From: Hirsutella rhossiliensis
Lineage: Eukaryota; Ascomycota; Sordariomycetes; Hypocreales; Ophiocordycipitaceae
Direction: 5' to 3'
Assembly (NCBI RefSeq): GCF_020360975.1
Contig: NW_025408678.1
Coordinates: forward strand, 1,922,001 to 1,986,000
DNA: 64,000 bases
Part shown: piece by piece, positions 34,750 through 45,267 of the stretch
Layout: every line of letters starts with the position of its first letter
How positions within the stretch are numbered: position 1 is the first letter of the stretch
Program-made: the position numbers and the translations under genes
The notes under the pieces: generated by a model
Databases searched by the model: none
What the model saw: the letters and a program-made list of their open reading frames with translations, nothing else
Told to the model about the DNA's origin: nothing

Positions 34750-35950
34750 GGTCGATTCCTCCTTATTTATTTCTTCGAGGAATCCTTATCCTAGTCTAGA
34801 AGGTCTACTTAAAAACCCCCCCCTTTTACCCTTTATTACTAATTTTAATAAAGAGTTTCGATTTCGACTAGTTCCTTAATTTTTTGTTTAACGGACTAAA
34901 AGGTCTATTAAGGGACTAGTCGGGCTAGTCTAACTAACGGGACCGGGGCCGGGCCGGGAGTAATAGGCGGAGCCGGGGCCGGGACTAGGGCAGCCGTTAA
35001 AGACGGTATTAAGGCTCTTAAGGGAGGAGGAGCTAGAGGGGCAATAGCTATAGTAGTAATAGCGGGGGCCGTAGTAATAAGGGCTATAGCAGCTATAGGG
35101 GTAGTAGGTCGAGCCGTCTAGGTCGAGTGCTAGCTATAAAGGAATAAGACTACTTATTATTATACTTAAGTATCTTTTTCGTTTAGTTCCTAGCTAGCTT
35201 CTTAAAAGATAGTCGAGTAACTATTACTAATAGGCTTTATTAATAGAGATATATCCTATAGCTACTAGCCGGAAAGAGCTTTTATTAGGAAGTATTAGTT
35301 AGCTTCCTTAAGGATTTCTTCCTACTTAGCTAGCTATAAAGAAGCTAGTAGGTTCCTAGTAGAAAAGGCTCCTAGGTAGGCCGTATAGGTCTTCCTAATA
35401 TAGTTAGTTATATAGCCCTTTAAAGGAGCTATTAAGGTCTTAAGCTTTAAAAGCTACTACTTAAGAGTCTCTTTCTCTTAAGGAGAGATTAGCTTTATAG
35501 TACTAATAGATTCTATTATTACTATATAAGTAGTAGTTAATAGCTTTATCTTATAAAGGTATTTCTTATAGTAACTCTTATAGTTACCTAAGGTAGTAGA
35601 AAAAGCTCTCTACTATATAGAGGTTAGCTCGGAGAAGAGGGAAGCTCCCTTTATAAATTCCGTTGCCCTAGGATAAAGAGGGGGCTTAAGAGGGTCCTAC
35701 TTATTAAAGAAGACTAAATTATAGATAGTTCTATCTATATAAGTATATAGCTCCTTTACTTACTTATCCTAATCTTAGGGCTCTATAAGAATCGTCTTAT
35801 AGACTATAGGGGTAGTAGAGTCGTTTTTCGATATTATTATAAGGAAGGATAGAAAAGTTAGTTAAAAATTAGCTTTTCTAGTAAGAGGGGTAAAAGGATA
35901 TAAGAAAGGTGCCTTTTATAGTAGCCGGAAGGTATAGGAATTTTATTCCT
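34750..35950 (-). pseudogene. Copia-3 copy B gag relic
   Basis: Minus-strand match to about 11.88-13.08 kb of copy A, the gag part of the polyprotein. The left edge of copy B (33062-33775) carries the protease/spacer region. It is RIPped throughout, with the alanine/proline-rich patch at 34.92-35.12 kb still GC-rich as in copies A and D. Confidence 0.7.
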
Positions 35951-35953
35951 TTT

Positions 35954-35964
35954 AGGCTTATAAC
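35954..35964 (-). other. Copia-3 copy B primer-binding site
   Basis: GTTATAAGCCT on the minus strand next to the LTR, the same RIPped initiator-Met site as in copy A. Confidence 0.75.
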
Positions 35965-36440
35965 TCTTACTAAGAGAGATATAAGAAGTATATATAAAAT
36001 ATATAAAGATAAAATTAAAAGTAAGGGGTCGGATAGGTAGGGCAGAGATATTTAAATCTTATAAGCGTAGTAATTATAGTAAGGGAGTAATTATTATATT
36101 GCCTTAATTATCCTTCTTTCCTTTATCTAACGCCCTTCTTTATACCTATTTAGTATCTTAATTAATAAAGAAGATCCTACTTAAAGAAGCTATTAATATC
36201 CTTTTAACTACTAAGCTTTTTACTAGTTTTTTCCCCTCTATTCTAGCCGTTGCTAGCTTATCTATTTTATCTCTCGCTACCTTTATAAGAAGCTATTACT
36301 ACTTCTACTTCCCCTTATACCCTTACCCTCTTCTTTATACCTCCTTTTAGCTTATTCTTTTAAACTGGTTTTTTAGCTTCCTAGGTCCCTCTTACTAAGG
36401 GATATCTCTAAGAATATAAATTAAGCTATACTTTACGATA
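35965..36440 (-). repeat. Copia-3 copy B 5' LTR
   Basis: 476 bp, ending TTTACGATA at the junction with Gypsy-3 sequence. Heavily RIPped. Confidence 0.88.
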
Positions 36441-37640
36441 ATTAGTACTAAGGAAACTATAGGACTTTATAGATTTTATCTATATTATAAAGCTACTACT
36501 ATTAAAAGAACCTATAATTAACGTTAAGTATAATAGTATATTTATTATTACTAATAAATTAATAAAGTATAAGTACTTCTTACTATATAAAGAAGTAAGT
36601 AATATAAAAGAGCTAGTATATATATTCCTATAAACTATTATTAGTAATTATAAACTATTAAATAAGATTATCTTTATTAAAGGAAGTATATTTATAGCTA
36701 TATTTTAATTAAGCCCTTAGAATATAATTAAGGACGAAATATAAGCTTAGTATAGCTTCTTACTTATAAATAAATAGATAAATAAAACGACTTAACTAAA
36801 CGCTTAAATAATATTTATAATTTTATATTAGCTATAAATTAAACGATTAAGTTAAATAGCTATTAATAGTATAACTAGCTTATAATAGCTTAGTTATAGA
36901 GATAACTAAGCTATTACTAATATATATAAATTATATATATAACCTAGAAGTATTTAAGGTTACTTAATAAGAACTATAAGTAAAATAAGTAATACTATAA
37001 GTAGATTAGCTATAAAACTTATATAAAGAAATATAATAAGAACTTTAATTTATTAGAGAATAGATATCTACCTACTATAATTAGAAAAGATTATTAGGAC
37101 TAATCTTTTAAGAGAGATAGATAGTCTACCTTATATAATAAAATATTAAAATAAAATAACTAAGTAGTAAATTAGATTTTAAGAAACTTAAACTATTTAA
37201 GGTTAAGAAAGCTATTTTAAAAGTTAACTATAAACTTTCGCTACTAATAATAATAATATAAATATACCTAATATTTTATATCTTATCATTAAAACTAGTA
37301 CTATAAAACGCTAAACTATAAAATAAGGTCGAAATTAATAATAACTAAGAATATAAAGCTAAATAAATCTTAGACGTTTAAAAATAAGGTTAGTAATAAG
37401 AATAAATAGTAAAATAGAAAGGATATAGACTAAAGGAAAATATATAGGAACCTATTAAATATCTAACCTATTATAGTTCGCTCCTTTAATAATTTAATTA
37501 ATAAAGATTAACCTCTTAACGAAATAGGACTTTCTAGTATTAATAGATCCCTAAATAACTTAAATTAAGCTAGAATAAAAAGAGATAACGATACCTAGGA
37601 GTATAAGGAATCCTAATCCTTAATAAACTTTAAAGGTAAC
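36441..37640 (+). pseudogene. Gypsy-3 pol relic: integrase core, C-terminal domain and chromodomain
   Basis: A forward Ty3/Gypsy integrase distinct from Gypsy-1 and Gypsy-2. Near 36540-36620 it reads like the core segment TNKLxKYKYFLxYKE, followed near 36665-36700 by the segment around the second catalytic Asp. At 37110-37250 the GPY/F-type domain is clear (LDFKKL, FKVKKAILKVNYKLSL). At 37351-37480 a chromodomain follows (QILDV, then KGY, then ENTxEP with tryptophans turned to stops). Integrase begins right at the Copia-3 LTR, so the 5' part is lost. The 3' LTR was not found. Confidence 0.75.
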
Positions 37641-38160
37641 TAATTATTATAAGGAGTAAGCGGCTATACCTCCTCTACTTATTACCGCTCTTTCTCTACC
37701 TCCTCTTTCTTAATACGCTCTAGCTCCTCGATATTATTAATACTATAGGAGATCGCTTATATTATTTTCTTAAACTATAGTTTCTTTTATTTTTAAAGAT
37801 AAAGAACCTTTATCTTTACTTCCTTTAGCTCTTATTTTAACTTTATATATTAGTTAGCGATATTATATAGCTAAGAGGATAACACGCCCTTAATATTATA
37901 GTAAGATAAATCTTAGCGTATATATATAATATATCCTTTAAAGTTTAGCGCTACCTAATAATTATTAAGTCCGCGGCTTTTATAAGTAAAGTATATAGGA
38001 AGAGTTATAATTATAGGATTTAAGAGGATCGCATATAATAAAGCGTTATAACGTTTAGTAAAATAAGCTTTTAGATTTTATTTAAGAACTTAGTTAAGTA
38101 ATATAATAGGCTATAGTATAAAGGAAGGAAAGGAATATACTTATATAAGGAAGTCTAAGA
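37640..38160 (-). pseudogene. Possible pogo/Fot1-like transposase C-terminal tail
   Basis: The minus strand gives a lysine/glutamate-rich, coiled-coil-like reading (LKQELKEVKIKV, then IEELERIKKEEVEKER) preceded by a leucine-rich segment. That order resembles the C-terminal tails of fungal pogo/Fot1 DDE transposases. The DDE core is not present; Gypsy-1 sequence begins at 38166. The resemblance is to general layout, not to a diagnostic motif. Confidence 0.3.
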
Positions 38161-38165
38161 TAGTA

Positions 38166-38593
38166 AATTACTTAACCTTAAATCCTATTTTTTATTTCCC
38201 TAAGATATTAATTTTTAAGGTCCTTAACCTTTAGTATAGCTTTTCCCTATACTTAATTATAAGACCTACTAAGATATATTAAGGGTTATATTATTAAAGT
38301 AGCTAAGCTAGCTTTCTTTAACTATAGAGCGGGCTATATTAAAGTTTATATATATCTTTAATAGTTAGTTTAGGTCTTTAGTTTTAAAGATAGATATTTA
38401 AGTATATATAAACTAAAACGGCTTTATTATATTTAATATTTTAGTTTATAGTACCGCTTTTATAGTTAGCTAGTTCCTTAGTATTTTAAGTAAACTACTT
38501 AGTTTTATAAGTTCTACTTTTATTATATTAAGAATAAATAAGATCTTATCTTCTATTTCTTTAGTTTTTTTTACTATATTAATAGCTATATCC
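38166..38593 (-). pseudogene. Gypsy-1 fragment (protease/gag boundary)
   Basis: Matches 21650-22075 closely. Cut on the right by the Copia-3 copy C LTR and on the left by unrelated sequence. Confidence 0.8.
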
Positions 38594-39059
38594 TATCGCG
38601 AAGTATAGCTTAATTTTATAGTTTTTAAAGATATCCTATAGTATAAGGGACCTAGGAAGCTAAAAAATAGGTTTTAAGGAAGGAGCTAAAAGGGGGAGGG
38701 TAAGGGTAAAAAGGGAAGTAAAAGTAGCGATAGCTTCCTATAAATATAGTAAGAGATAAGACGGATATACTAGTAATAGCTAGAAAGAAAGGGAAAAACT
38801 AGTAAAAAGCTTAGTAAATAAAAGGATATTAGTAGCTTCTTTAAGTAGGATCTTCTTTATTAATTAAGATACTAAATAGGTATAAAGAGGGGCGTTAAAT
38901 AGAGGAAAGAAGGATAATTAAAGTAATATAATAATTAATCCCTTACTATAATTACTGCCCCTATAAGAATTAAATATCTCTGCCTTACTTATCCGACCCC
39001 TTACTTTTACTTTTACCTTTATATATTTTTATATACTTCTTATATCTCTTTTTATAAGA
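38594..39059 (+). repeat. Copia-3 copy C 5' LTR
   Basis: 466 bp from TATCGCGAAG to TATAAGA, RIPped relative to the family. Confidence 0.88.
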
Positions 39060-39070
39060 GTTATAAGCTT
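39060..39070 (+). other. Copia-3 copy C primer-binding site
   Basis: GTTATAAGCTT directly after the 5' LTR, a RIPped initiator tRNA-Met half-site. Confidence 0.7.
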
Positions 39071-39270
39071 AGAAAGAATAGAATTCTTATACTTTCTAGC
39101 TACTATAAAAGGTACCTTTCTTATATTCTTTTACCCCTCTTATTAAAAAAGCCGATTTTTAACTAACTTTTCTACCCCTCTTTTATAATAATATTAAAAA
39201 ACGACTCTACCGCCCCTATAGTCTATAGGACGATTCTTATAAAGCCCTAAAATTAAGATAAGTAGGTAAA

Positions 39271-39838
39271 TCTTAAGGTATATGAGCAAAAGCGGAATTT
39301 TGGGAAATTAAGAAATCACGTAAGACTACGTGATAGAGGGGAAGAAGGAGTATAAGGTAGGATTTTCAACGGAATTTATTGGTAGTGTATTGGTGTGTGG
39401 AAGAGGTGTTGAAGTTAATGATTCTCTATCTATCTACCGGCGGACATGCTGTCTTATATAGACAATTGTAGCTGAACGGAAGAACCTTTCGGGACCAGAT
39501 TTAGGCTGCCGTATAGCCCTGAGACTGAGAAATTCCGTGATATCTCGAGTGAATCTGGAAGTGTCTTGGTTCCACTGATATTCGTGTTTAGAGGAGGTTG
39601 GTCGTGCCGGTGTTCTTGAGAGGTCTTAGCTAGCATTCTAAGCTAGCTCTGTTCCTTCGATTCCCGATTGTACGATAACCGGCAACCCGTTTAATGCATA
39701 ATGACATGCAAAATAACGAGCGATTCTTGCTCTATAGGATGAGATTTTGTTTATAATTAATATACTACTTATTGGCTTATATAATCGGGAGAGTATATTA
39801 TAGCTGCTTTATTTATAGTAGGAACACCGTTCCTTCCT
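39271..39838 (-). repeat. Copia-2 3' LTR
   Basis: 568 bp, hardly RIPped. Near its upstream end lies GGAACACCGTTCC, a short inverted repeat kept in the solo copies at 2536 and 33781. The three bases at the internal edge differ from the 5' LTR. The 60-codon ORF inside is not a gene. Confidence 0.92.
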
Positions 39839-40149
39839 TAAAGAGTAGATTTATATACTCTTTACTGATTTATTTATAGTAGTATATATATAGGGTAAAA
39901 CCTAATATAGGAAAACCATTCTTATACCTTAATAGGATATATAAAAACCTATTCTTTCTTAAGGAGAAGAAATCCTTAGGTATATACTAATAGAAAACCT
40001 ATAGTAGGAAAATCTATAGTTATAATAATTATATAAGGTTAAACCTATTATTGCTAGGAAAATCTTAATAGATAAAACCTAGTAAATATTTCTCTAGGAA
40101 ACCTAAAAGGAAAAACCTAGTAGGGAAAGATATAGAAAGCATAAGAAAT

Positions 40150-40845
40150 ATCTAAAACCCCTTTTAATTGCTTAGGAACTTATATTAAGGATAGACTGTC
40201 TCTAAATTTATAGAGTAATCTAGGTCTTAATTCCTTCTGTAAAATATCAGCTATATTATCTTCTGATTTAATATAAAAAACTCTAATTTCCCCTTCTCTT
40301 ATACTAGTTCTAGTATAGTGATAGGCTAATCTTATATGCTTAGACCTTTTATGAAATTCCGGATTTTCTGCTAATTTAATAGCAGCAGTATTATCCGTTA
40401 AAATAGGAGGTATAGTATTAGGAATCTTAATAGATAGATCCTTAGTAATATTTTTAAAAGCATATTTAAATAAACAGCTTTATTTGCCTCCTAAGGCCAA
40501 TATACTCTGCTTCGTAGGTAGAAAGGGCAACGGCTTTCTGCTTAGAGCAAGCCCAGCTTATTATATTATTATATATATAAAACAGTAACTGGAAAAGGAT
40601 TTTCCGTCCGTTAAATCCGACGCCCAGCTAGAGTCGGTAAAACCTTATATATAGATAGGTAAAAGGATATTGCAATTATATTTAATCTTTAGGCTAGGGA
40701 ATTTATTTAAATATTTCTAAATTATATTTAAAGCCTTAAAATGCGTCTGGTCGGGCTTAGCCGCGAATCTAGCGTAGGAAATTACAGAATATAAGATATC
40801 TGGCCTAGTAAATAAGGCTAAGTATAATAGAGATCCTATTTCTTT
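40150..40845 (-). pseudogene. Copia-2 RNase H relic
   Basis: Minus-strand continuation of pol after RT. Readable pieces include HIRLAYHYTR followed by GEIRVFYIKSEDNIADILQK (about 40240-40340), the typical end of Copia RNase H that degrades the RNA of the hybrid. Upstream, around 40.5 kb, KLAENPEFHKR-like sequence fits. Several stops interrupt it, hence no long ORF. Confidence 0.75.
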
Positions 40846-41487
40846 CTAAAATTGCAATATATCTTCCTTAGAAGGTAATTCCTTTGCGTTTATAAGCTTA
40901 AAGCCTACTATAGCGGGTAAATTCGAAGTTCCTAAACCTTCTTTATTAAATTCCCTTAATTTACTTAAGGTATAATTTTCTTGGGATATATATAGCTCTT
41001 TATTTTCTCGGTTTATTGTAATATTTAGACCTAAGAAGTCTTTTATATCTCCTAAGATAGTAAAATCTGGGAATTTAGATAATTCTTTAAATAATCTTTC
41101 TTCTATTATAGATTTAGAGGGCCCTACTATAAGAAAGTCGTCGACGTGAATTGCTAAGGCTATATTATAGTCCTTATTTATAAATACTCCTTCGTCTATT
41201 AAAAGAGGAAGAAATCCGAGATTATTTAGTATAATTTTTAAATGATTATACCAGAGCTTAGGACTTTGTTTTAGGCCATATAATGCTTTCTTTAGCATTG
41301 CTTTAATTTGACCGGTTTTATATAGGTCTAGGAATTTAGTTAATTTAATTCCTTTAGCTCTATAAGCTAATCTATGTTTTAAATAATATTCTTTAAGAGC
41401 GTATTCTTCGTAGCCTATAGGAAGATCGATATATACTTCGCTATCTATATCGGCATATACGAATGCATTTGTTATATCTATTTGCAA
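40846..41487 (-). CDS. Copia-2 reverse transcriptase (partial open frame)
   Basis: 213 codons in one frame, an internal part of Gag-Pol with no genuine start. DITNAFVYADIDSEVYIDLP at residues 4-23 contains the first catalytic Asp region. KALYGLKQSPKLWYNHL (67-83) is the Copia RT hallmark. IHVDDFLIVG (113-122) holds the two catalytic aspartates, with H where Y is usual. ILGDIKDFLGLNI follows (about 144-156). RNA-dependent DNA synthesis takes place in the virus-like particle. The N-terminal RT part continues upstream to about 41.9 kb with RIP stops. The frame ends at a TAG that may be a RIPped tryptophan or glutamine codon. Confidence 0.92.
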   Translation of the reverse strand: MQIDITNAFVYADIDSEVYIDLPIGYEEYALKEYYLKHRLAYRAKGIKLTKFLDLYKTGQIKAMLKKALYGLKQSPKLWYNHLKIILNNLGFLPLLIDEGVFINKDYNIALAIHVDDFLIVGPSKSIIEERLFKELSKFPDFTILGDIKDFLGLNITINRENKELYISQENYTLSKLREFNKEGLGTSNLPAIVGFKLINAKELPSKEDILQF

Positions 41488-42099
41488 AGCTTCGAATTCG
41501 TAGATAATAGCTAAAATAAGCAGAATTCTAATAGATTTAGGTCTAGCTATAGTCGAGAAGGTATCTAGGAAATCTAAGCTATAGATCTGCTTAAATCCCT
41601 GTATTACGAAACGGGCTTTATATTTTATTATATTATTTTAACTATCCTTCTTAATAGTATAGACCCAGCGGCCTCCTATAGCCTCCCTATCCCTAGGGGG
41701 GTAGGAAAATTCCTAAGTTTTATATTTAATTAGCTGGATAATCTCCTTAATCATAGCATCTTTCCAAAATGCTATTTCAGGTCTATTTATTGCCTGTTTA
41801 TAGGTCTTGGAATTTTTAGATCCTGATTTTCTATACTAGCTAGAATTAACTCTATAAAATCGCAGTTTAGAAATAAATTAACGTTAGGTATTCGATATAG
41901 TTAGAATCGAACCCTTCCGGCTTCTTAGGTAATTCTACTACTATTTTACTAGTAGTAGGAATAGGATCGTTATTTAGAGACTCTTCTTCTATAGAGGGCG
42001 ATGGACTTTTATCTCTAGGTTCTCTAGTAGCTTCCTCTATAGGGATATAGCTTTCTAGCTTATCTTTATTCGGAATAGAATTAAAATCAAAGGTATTAT

Positions 42100-43020
42100 T
42101 ACTACTAGAGATTTCTACATTTTTTATAAATTTATTTTCTAGTATAGTAATATCTCTAGAGATAGTAATCTTTCTCTTAGAAAATCCTAGATTTTATATG
42201 CATTTTCTAAATAGCCTACTATTATTCCTTAAAAGCTCTATTATCTAGCTTATCTTTAGGGTCTTTATTCTTATAATATATAAGGCTTCCAAGGTCTTAA
42301 TTTTATTTAAGGTCTCGAAGGGTAGTATTATATTATCCCTCTTTTCTATAGGACTTTTAAATCCTATCGCAGAATGCGGTGATCTATTATATAAATAGGT
42401 AGCTGTTAAAACAGCTTCTACCTATAGATATTTAGGAAGCCTAGCAGTAAATAAAAGAGCTCGTACTTTTTCTAATATAGTACGATTTATTCTTTCTATT
42501 CTACCGTTAGATTCCGGCGTCCTAGGAGGACTAGAATTAAAGGTGATTCCTTCTTTTTCGCATAGAGCTTTATTTTATATATAAATTCTTTAGCATTATC
42601 AGAAAATGCTTCTCTAATCCTAGTATTTTTAGGTTATTTTCTACCCTATTTTTAAATTCTAGGAACCTATCTAGAGCTTCTCCCTTTTTTCGAAGAAGGT
42701 ATATTTCTAGATATCGGGTTCCTACGTCTAGGAAAGAAATATAATAGTGATATTTATTATAAGTAGGCACTTTAATTAGCCCCTAAATATCTAATACTAT
42801 TTTTTCTAAATAAGAATAAGACTTATACGAAGGTTGTTTATTAACCTTATTCGTTGCTTTAGCTCTAATATATATTTCGCATTGCCTTATTTTATTTTCC
42901 TCTTCTAGAGGCATTTTTATATCCTTATTATATCTTTTTAATATTTCTAAAATAGCCCTACTATTTATATGCCCTAAGCGTAAGTGCCAAGTATAAAAAT
43001 CTATATCCTTTGCTTTTAAA
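42100..43020 (-). pseudogene. Copia-2 integrase relic
   Basis: Minus-strand integrase region. At 42963-42997 it reads YTWHLRLGH, the histidine pair of the HHCC zinc domain. The frame at 42570-42770 (66 codons) covers part of the catalytic core, including DVGTRYLEIYLL. Near 42500-42540 PRTPESNGRIERINRT contains the third catalytic residue, in NGxxER. NRSPHSAIGFKSP follows near 42370. It is broken by a handful of stops and one frame change. Confidence 0.82.
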
Positions 43021-43302
43021 GACGTAATAAGGATCGATTGGCTTTCTAATAAAGGTTCTATAGGAATATAATATAATTTATTTCTAAGAAATCCTTTAGT
43101 AAGGACCTTAGCCTTATTATCTAATAAAAGGACTTTATTTCCTCCTATTAAGGCATAGGTATTATTAAAATAAGATTAGGATAGTATATTTACCCCTAAT
43201 TCGGGTATATAAAAGCAGTCTCGAAGGATATACCTTTTCTACTATGCGGGAACTTAAATACTAAGTCCCCTTTCCTTTTACTAATATAAAGGAAGCTTTT
43301 CC

Positions 43303-43569
43303 CTAGCAAACTTTAGACTTAATTTCTTTATAGTTAATAAGGAAATTCTTATTAGATACTATATGCCTAGTAGCTCCGGTATCATATATAAAATCAAAGA
43401 TCCTTTTATTCTTATAACTAGGAAATCCTCCTTCTCTTGCCTTTAAGACTAATTCCTTTATTCTAGGAATCGAGGCTTTTAGAGGTCCTAAAAGAGAGTC
43501 TTTATTAGCTTCTGCTATAGGGGTAATTATAGAGTTTAAAATTACCTCTAAATCCTTAGACGTATGCAT
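43303..43569 (-). CDS. Copia-2 aspartic protease (partial open frame)
   Basis: 88 codons. FIYDTGATRHIVSNKNF at about residues 60-76 is the Copia protease active site, with D63-T64-G65. Preceding residues are the spacer after the Gag zinc knuckle. The catalytic dimer would process Gag-Pol. The stop at the end is probably a RIPped codon, since the domain normally continues for about 60 residues. Confidence 0.88.
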   Translation of the reverse strand: MHTSKDLEVILNSIITPIAEANKDSLLGPLKASIPRIKELVLKAREGGFPSYKNKRIFDFIYDTGATRHIVSNKNFLINYKEIKSKVC

Positions 43570-43599
43570 AGGGGTCGGGGCCCTAGAGAGGTCTATAAG

Positions 43600-44560
43600 G
43601 TCGATATCTAGGTCTATATTTTCTTCTTGCGAAGCTATATTTAAGACCTTATTACTATCTTCCGAATCGGACTCTAGCTCGGTAATTCGAGCCTTCCTTC
43701 TTTTATTAGTAGTAGAAATGCTACTAGAAGGGGATTTCTTCCTAGAAGAAAAAGAAGAAGAAGATTTTCTCTTCTTAGAAATTCGAGTCCTATTGTCCTT
43801 TTTTCCTTTATTTAATACCTAATAAGCGGGAGCCTTATTCGGGTATAATTTATAGCAATTTGCTATAAAATGCCCTAGTTTTTTGCATTCCTTACAATAA
43901 GGAGTATCCGTAGAATTTCTATGGGATTTCTAAGGCTTCCTTCGTATTAGGAAGGCTTTCTCCGAAGATTCGTCTATATCCTCTATTCTTCTAGCTTCGT
44001 CTAAAAGACTAGCTGTAAGGGTTTCGAGGGTAAACGCCGCAGAATTATGCCTAAGGCTCTGCGTAATATTTGTAATATAGCTTCTAAATTCCTTATTAAG
44101 GCAATTAAGAATCCATGCTATAAGAACAACTTCTAGAATTTCTATATTACGGATTTTAAATCTCGTAGATTTCCTTTACCTTATAAAGGTATTTCTAAAT
44201 CAGAGTCCGAGGACTAAGATTAAAGAGCTGCTTAATAAGCAGATAATTCGACGAAAAGTTCGACGGATTATATAGCTTTTTAAGCTCATCCCACGCTTCT
44301 TTAGCATTTTTTAGATGCCGAATTTGCATTAAGGGACCATCTTCGACTCGAAGGAATATCATAGATAAAGCCTCCGTAGTCTATATATGATTTGCTTGCT
44401 CTAGAGCAGCAATAAGCTTTTCTTTTATAAGGATAGCTCTTATCCTCGTAGTCTATAAGGTATAATTTGAATTTCCCTTAAGTCTAGTAAATTCGTATTC
44501 TTTCTGTCCACCCATTTTATATAAATTCGGTATTATTTCGTTCGTAGGGATCGAGAAGTC
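43600..44560 (-). pseudogene. Copia-2 Gag relic
   Basis: The minus strand from about 44515 (MGGQKEYEF-like start) to 43600. The nucleocapsid knuckle CKECKKLGHFIANC (CX2CX4HX4C) is intact at 43865-43906. Upstream, CNIxQ/LIAAL-type helical Gag sequence is readable in pieces, with a few stops and frame breaks. A lysine/serine-rich basic patch follows the knuckle (43730-43800). Confidence 0.78.
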
Positions 44561-44690
44561 TAGACGGGAGTTTAAGAGCGTAGGAAGGTAAAAGAAGTTA
44601 GGGGGAATTTCGAAAGGAATTTTGATTGAATATTTCGACGAGGAATTTCAAAGGTATAAGTAGTTGATTTCCCGGCTTAAAAGGAGAAGC

Positions 44691-44702
44691 GGGCTCATAA
44701 CC
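44691..44702 (-). other. Copia-2 primer-binding site
   Basis: GGTTATGAGCCC on the minus strand, directly after the 5' LTR. Complementary to the initiator tRNA-Met anticodon arm. Confidence 0.85.
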
Positions 44703-45267
44703 TCTTAAGGTATATGAGCAAAAGCGGAATTTGGGAATTAAGAAATCACGTAAGACTACGTGATAGAGGGAAGAAGGAGTATAAGGTAGGATTTTCAACG
44801 GAATTTATTGGTAGTGTATTGGTGTGTGGAAGAGGTGTTGAAGTTAATGATTCTCTATCTATCTACCAGCGGACATGCTGTCTTATATAGACAATTGTAG
44901 CTGAACGGAAGAACCTTTCGGGACCAGATTTAGGCTGCCGTATAGCCCTGAGACTGAGGAATTCCGTGATATCTCGAGTGAATCTGGAAGTGTCTTGGTT
45001 CCACTGATATTCGTGTTTAGAGGAGGTTGGTCGTGCCGGTGTTCTTAAGAGGTCTTAGCTAGCATTCCAAGCTAGCTCTGTTCCTTCGATTCCCGATTGT
45101 ACGATAACCGGCAACCCGTTTAATGCATAATGACATGCAAATTAACGAGCGATTCTTGCTCTATAGGATGAGATTTTGTTTATAATTAATATACTACTTA
45201 TTGGCTTATATAATCGGGAGAGTATATTATAGCTGCTTTATTTATAGTAGGAACACCGTTCCTTACA
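44703..45267 (-). repeat. Copia-2 5' LTR
   Basis: 565 bp. On the minus strand it starts TGTAAGGAACGG and ends ATACCTTAAGA. Three bases shorter than the 3' LTR through homopolymer differences. The ORF at 44598-44798 straddles the LTR edge and is not a gene. Confidence 0.92.

Larger units (their letters stand above)
33062..36440 (-). mobile_element. Copia-3 copy B, truncated on its 3' side
   Basis: Matches about 11145-13578 of copy A: protease side, gag, primer site and 5' LTR. RT, RNase H and the 3' LTR are gone, the break being at the LINE 3' end. It is interrupted by a Copia-2 solo LTR and, a few bases further, by a MITE. Confidence 0.88.
39271..45267 (-). mobile_element. Copia-2: complete Ty1/Copia element nested in Copia-3 copy C
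   Basis: A 5997-bp element with LTRs at 39271-39838 and 44703-45267, flanked by GTAAA (39266-39270 and 45268-45272). The undisrupted Copia-3 sequence near 12870 gives the empty site. On the minus strand the order is LTR, primer site, gag with zinc knuckle, protease, integrase, RT, RNase H, LTR. The LTRs keep CA and TG and differ mainly in homopolymer lengths, so the insertion is young. The coding part carries stops and is not intact. Confidence 0.93.

Noticed and set aside
39454..39636. 60-codon minus-strand ORF
   Set aside because: Inside the Copia-2 LTR, with no similarity to a protein domain; the matching solo LTRs do not keep it.
44598..44798. 66-codon minus-strand ORF
   Set aside because: Spans the 5' LTR, primer-binding site and leader, so it cannot be part of the normal Gag.
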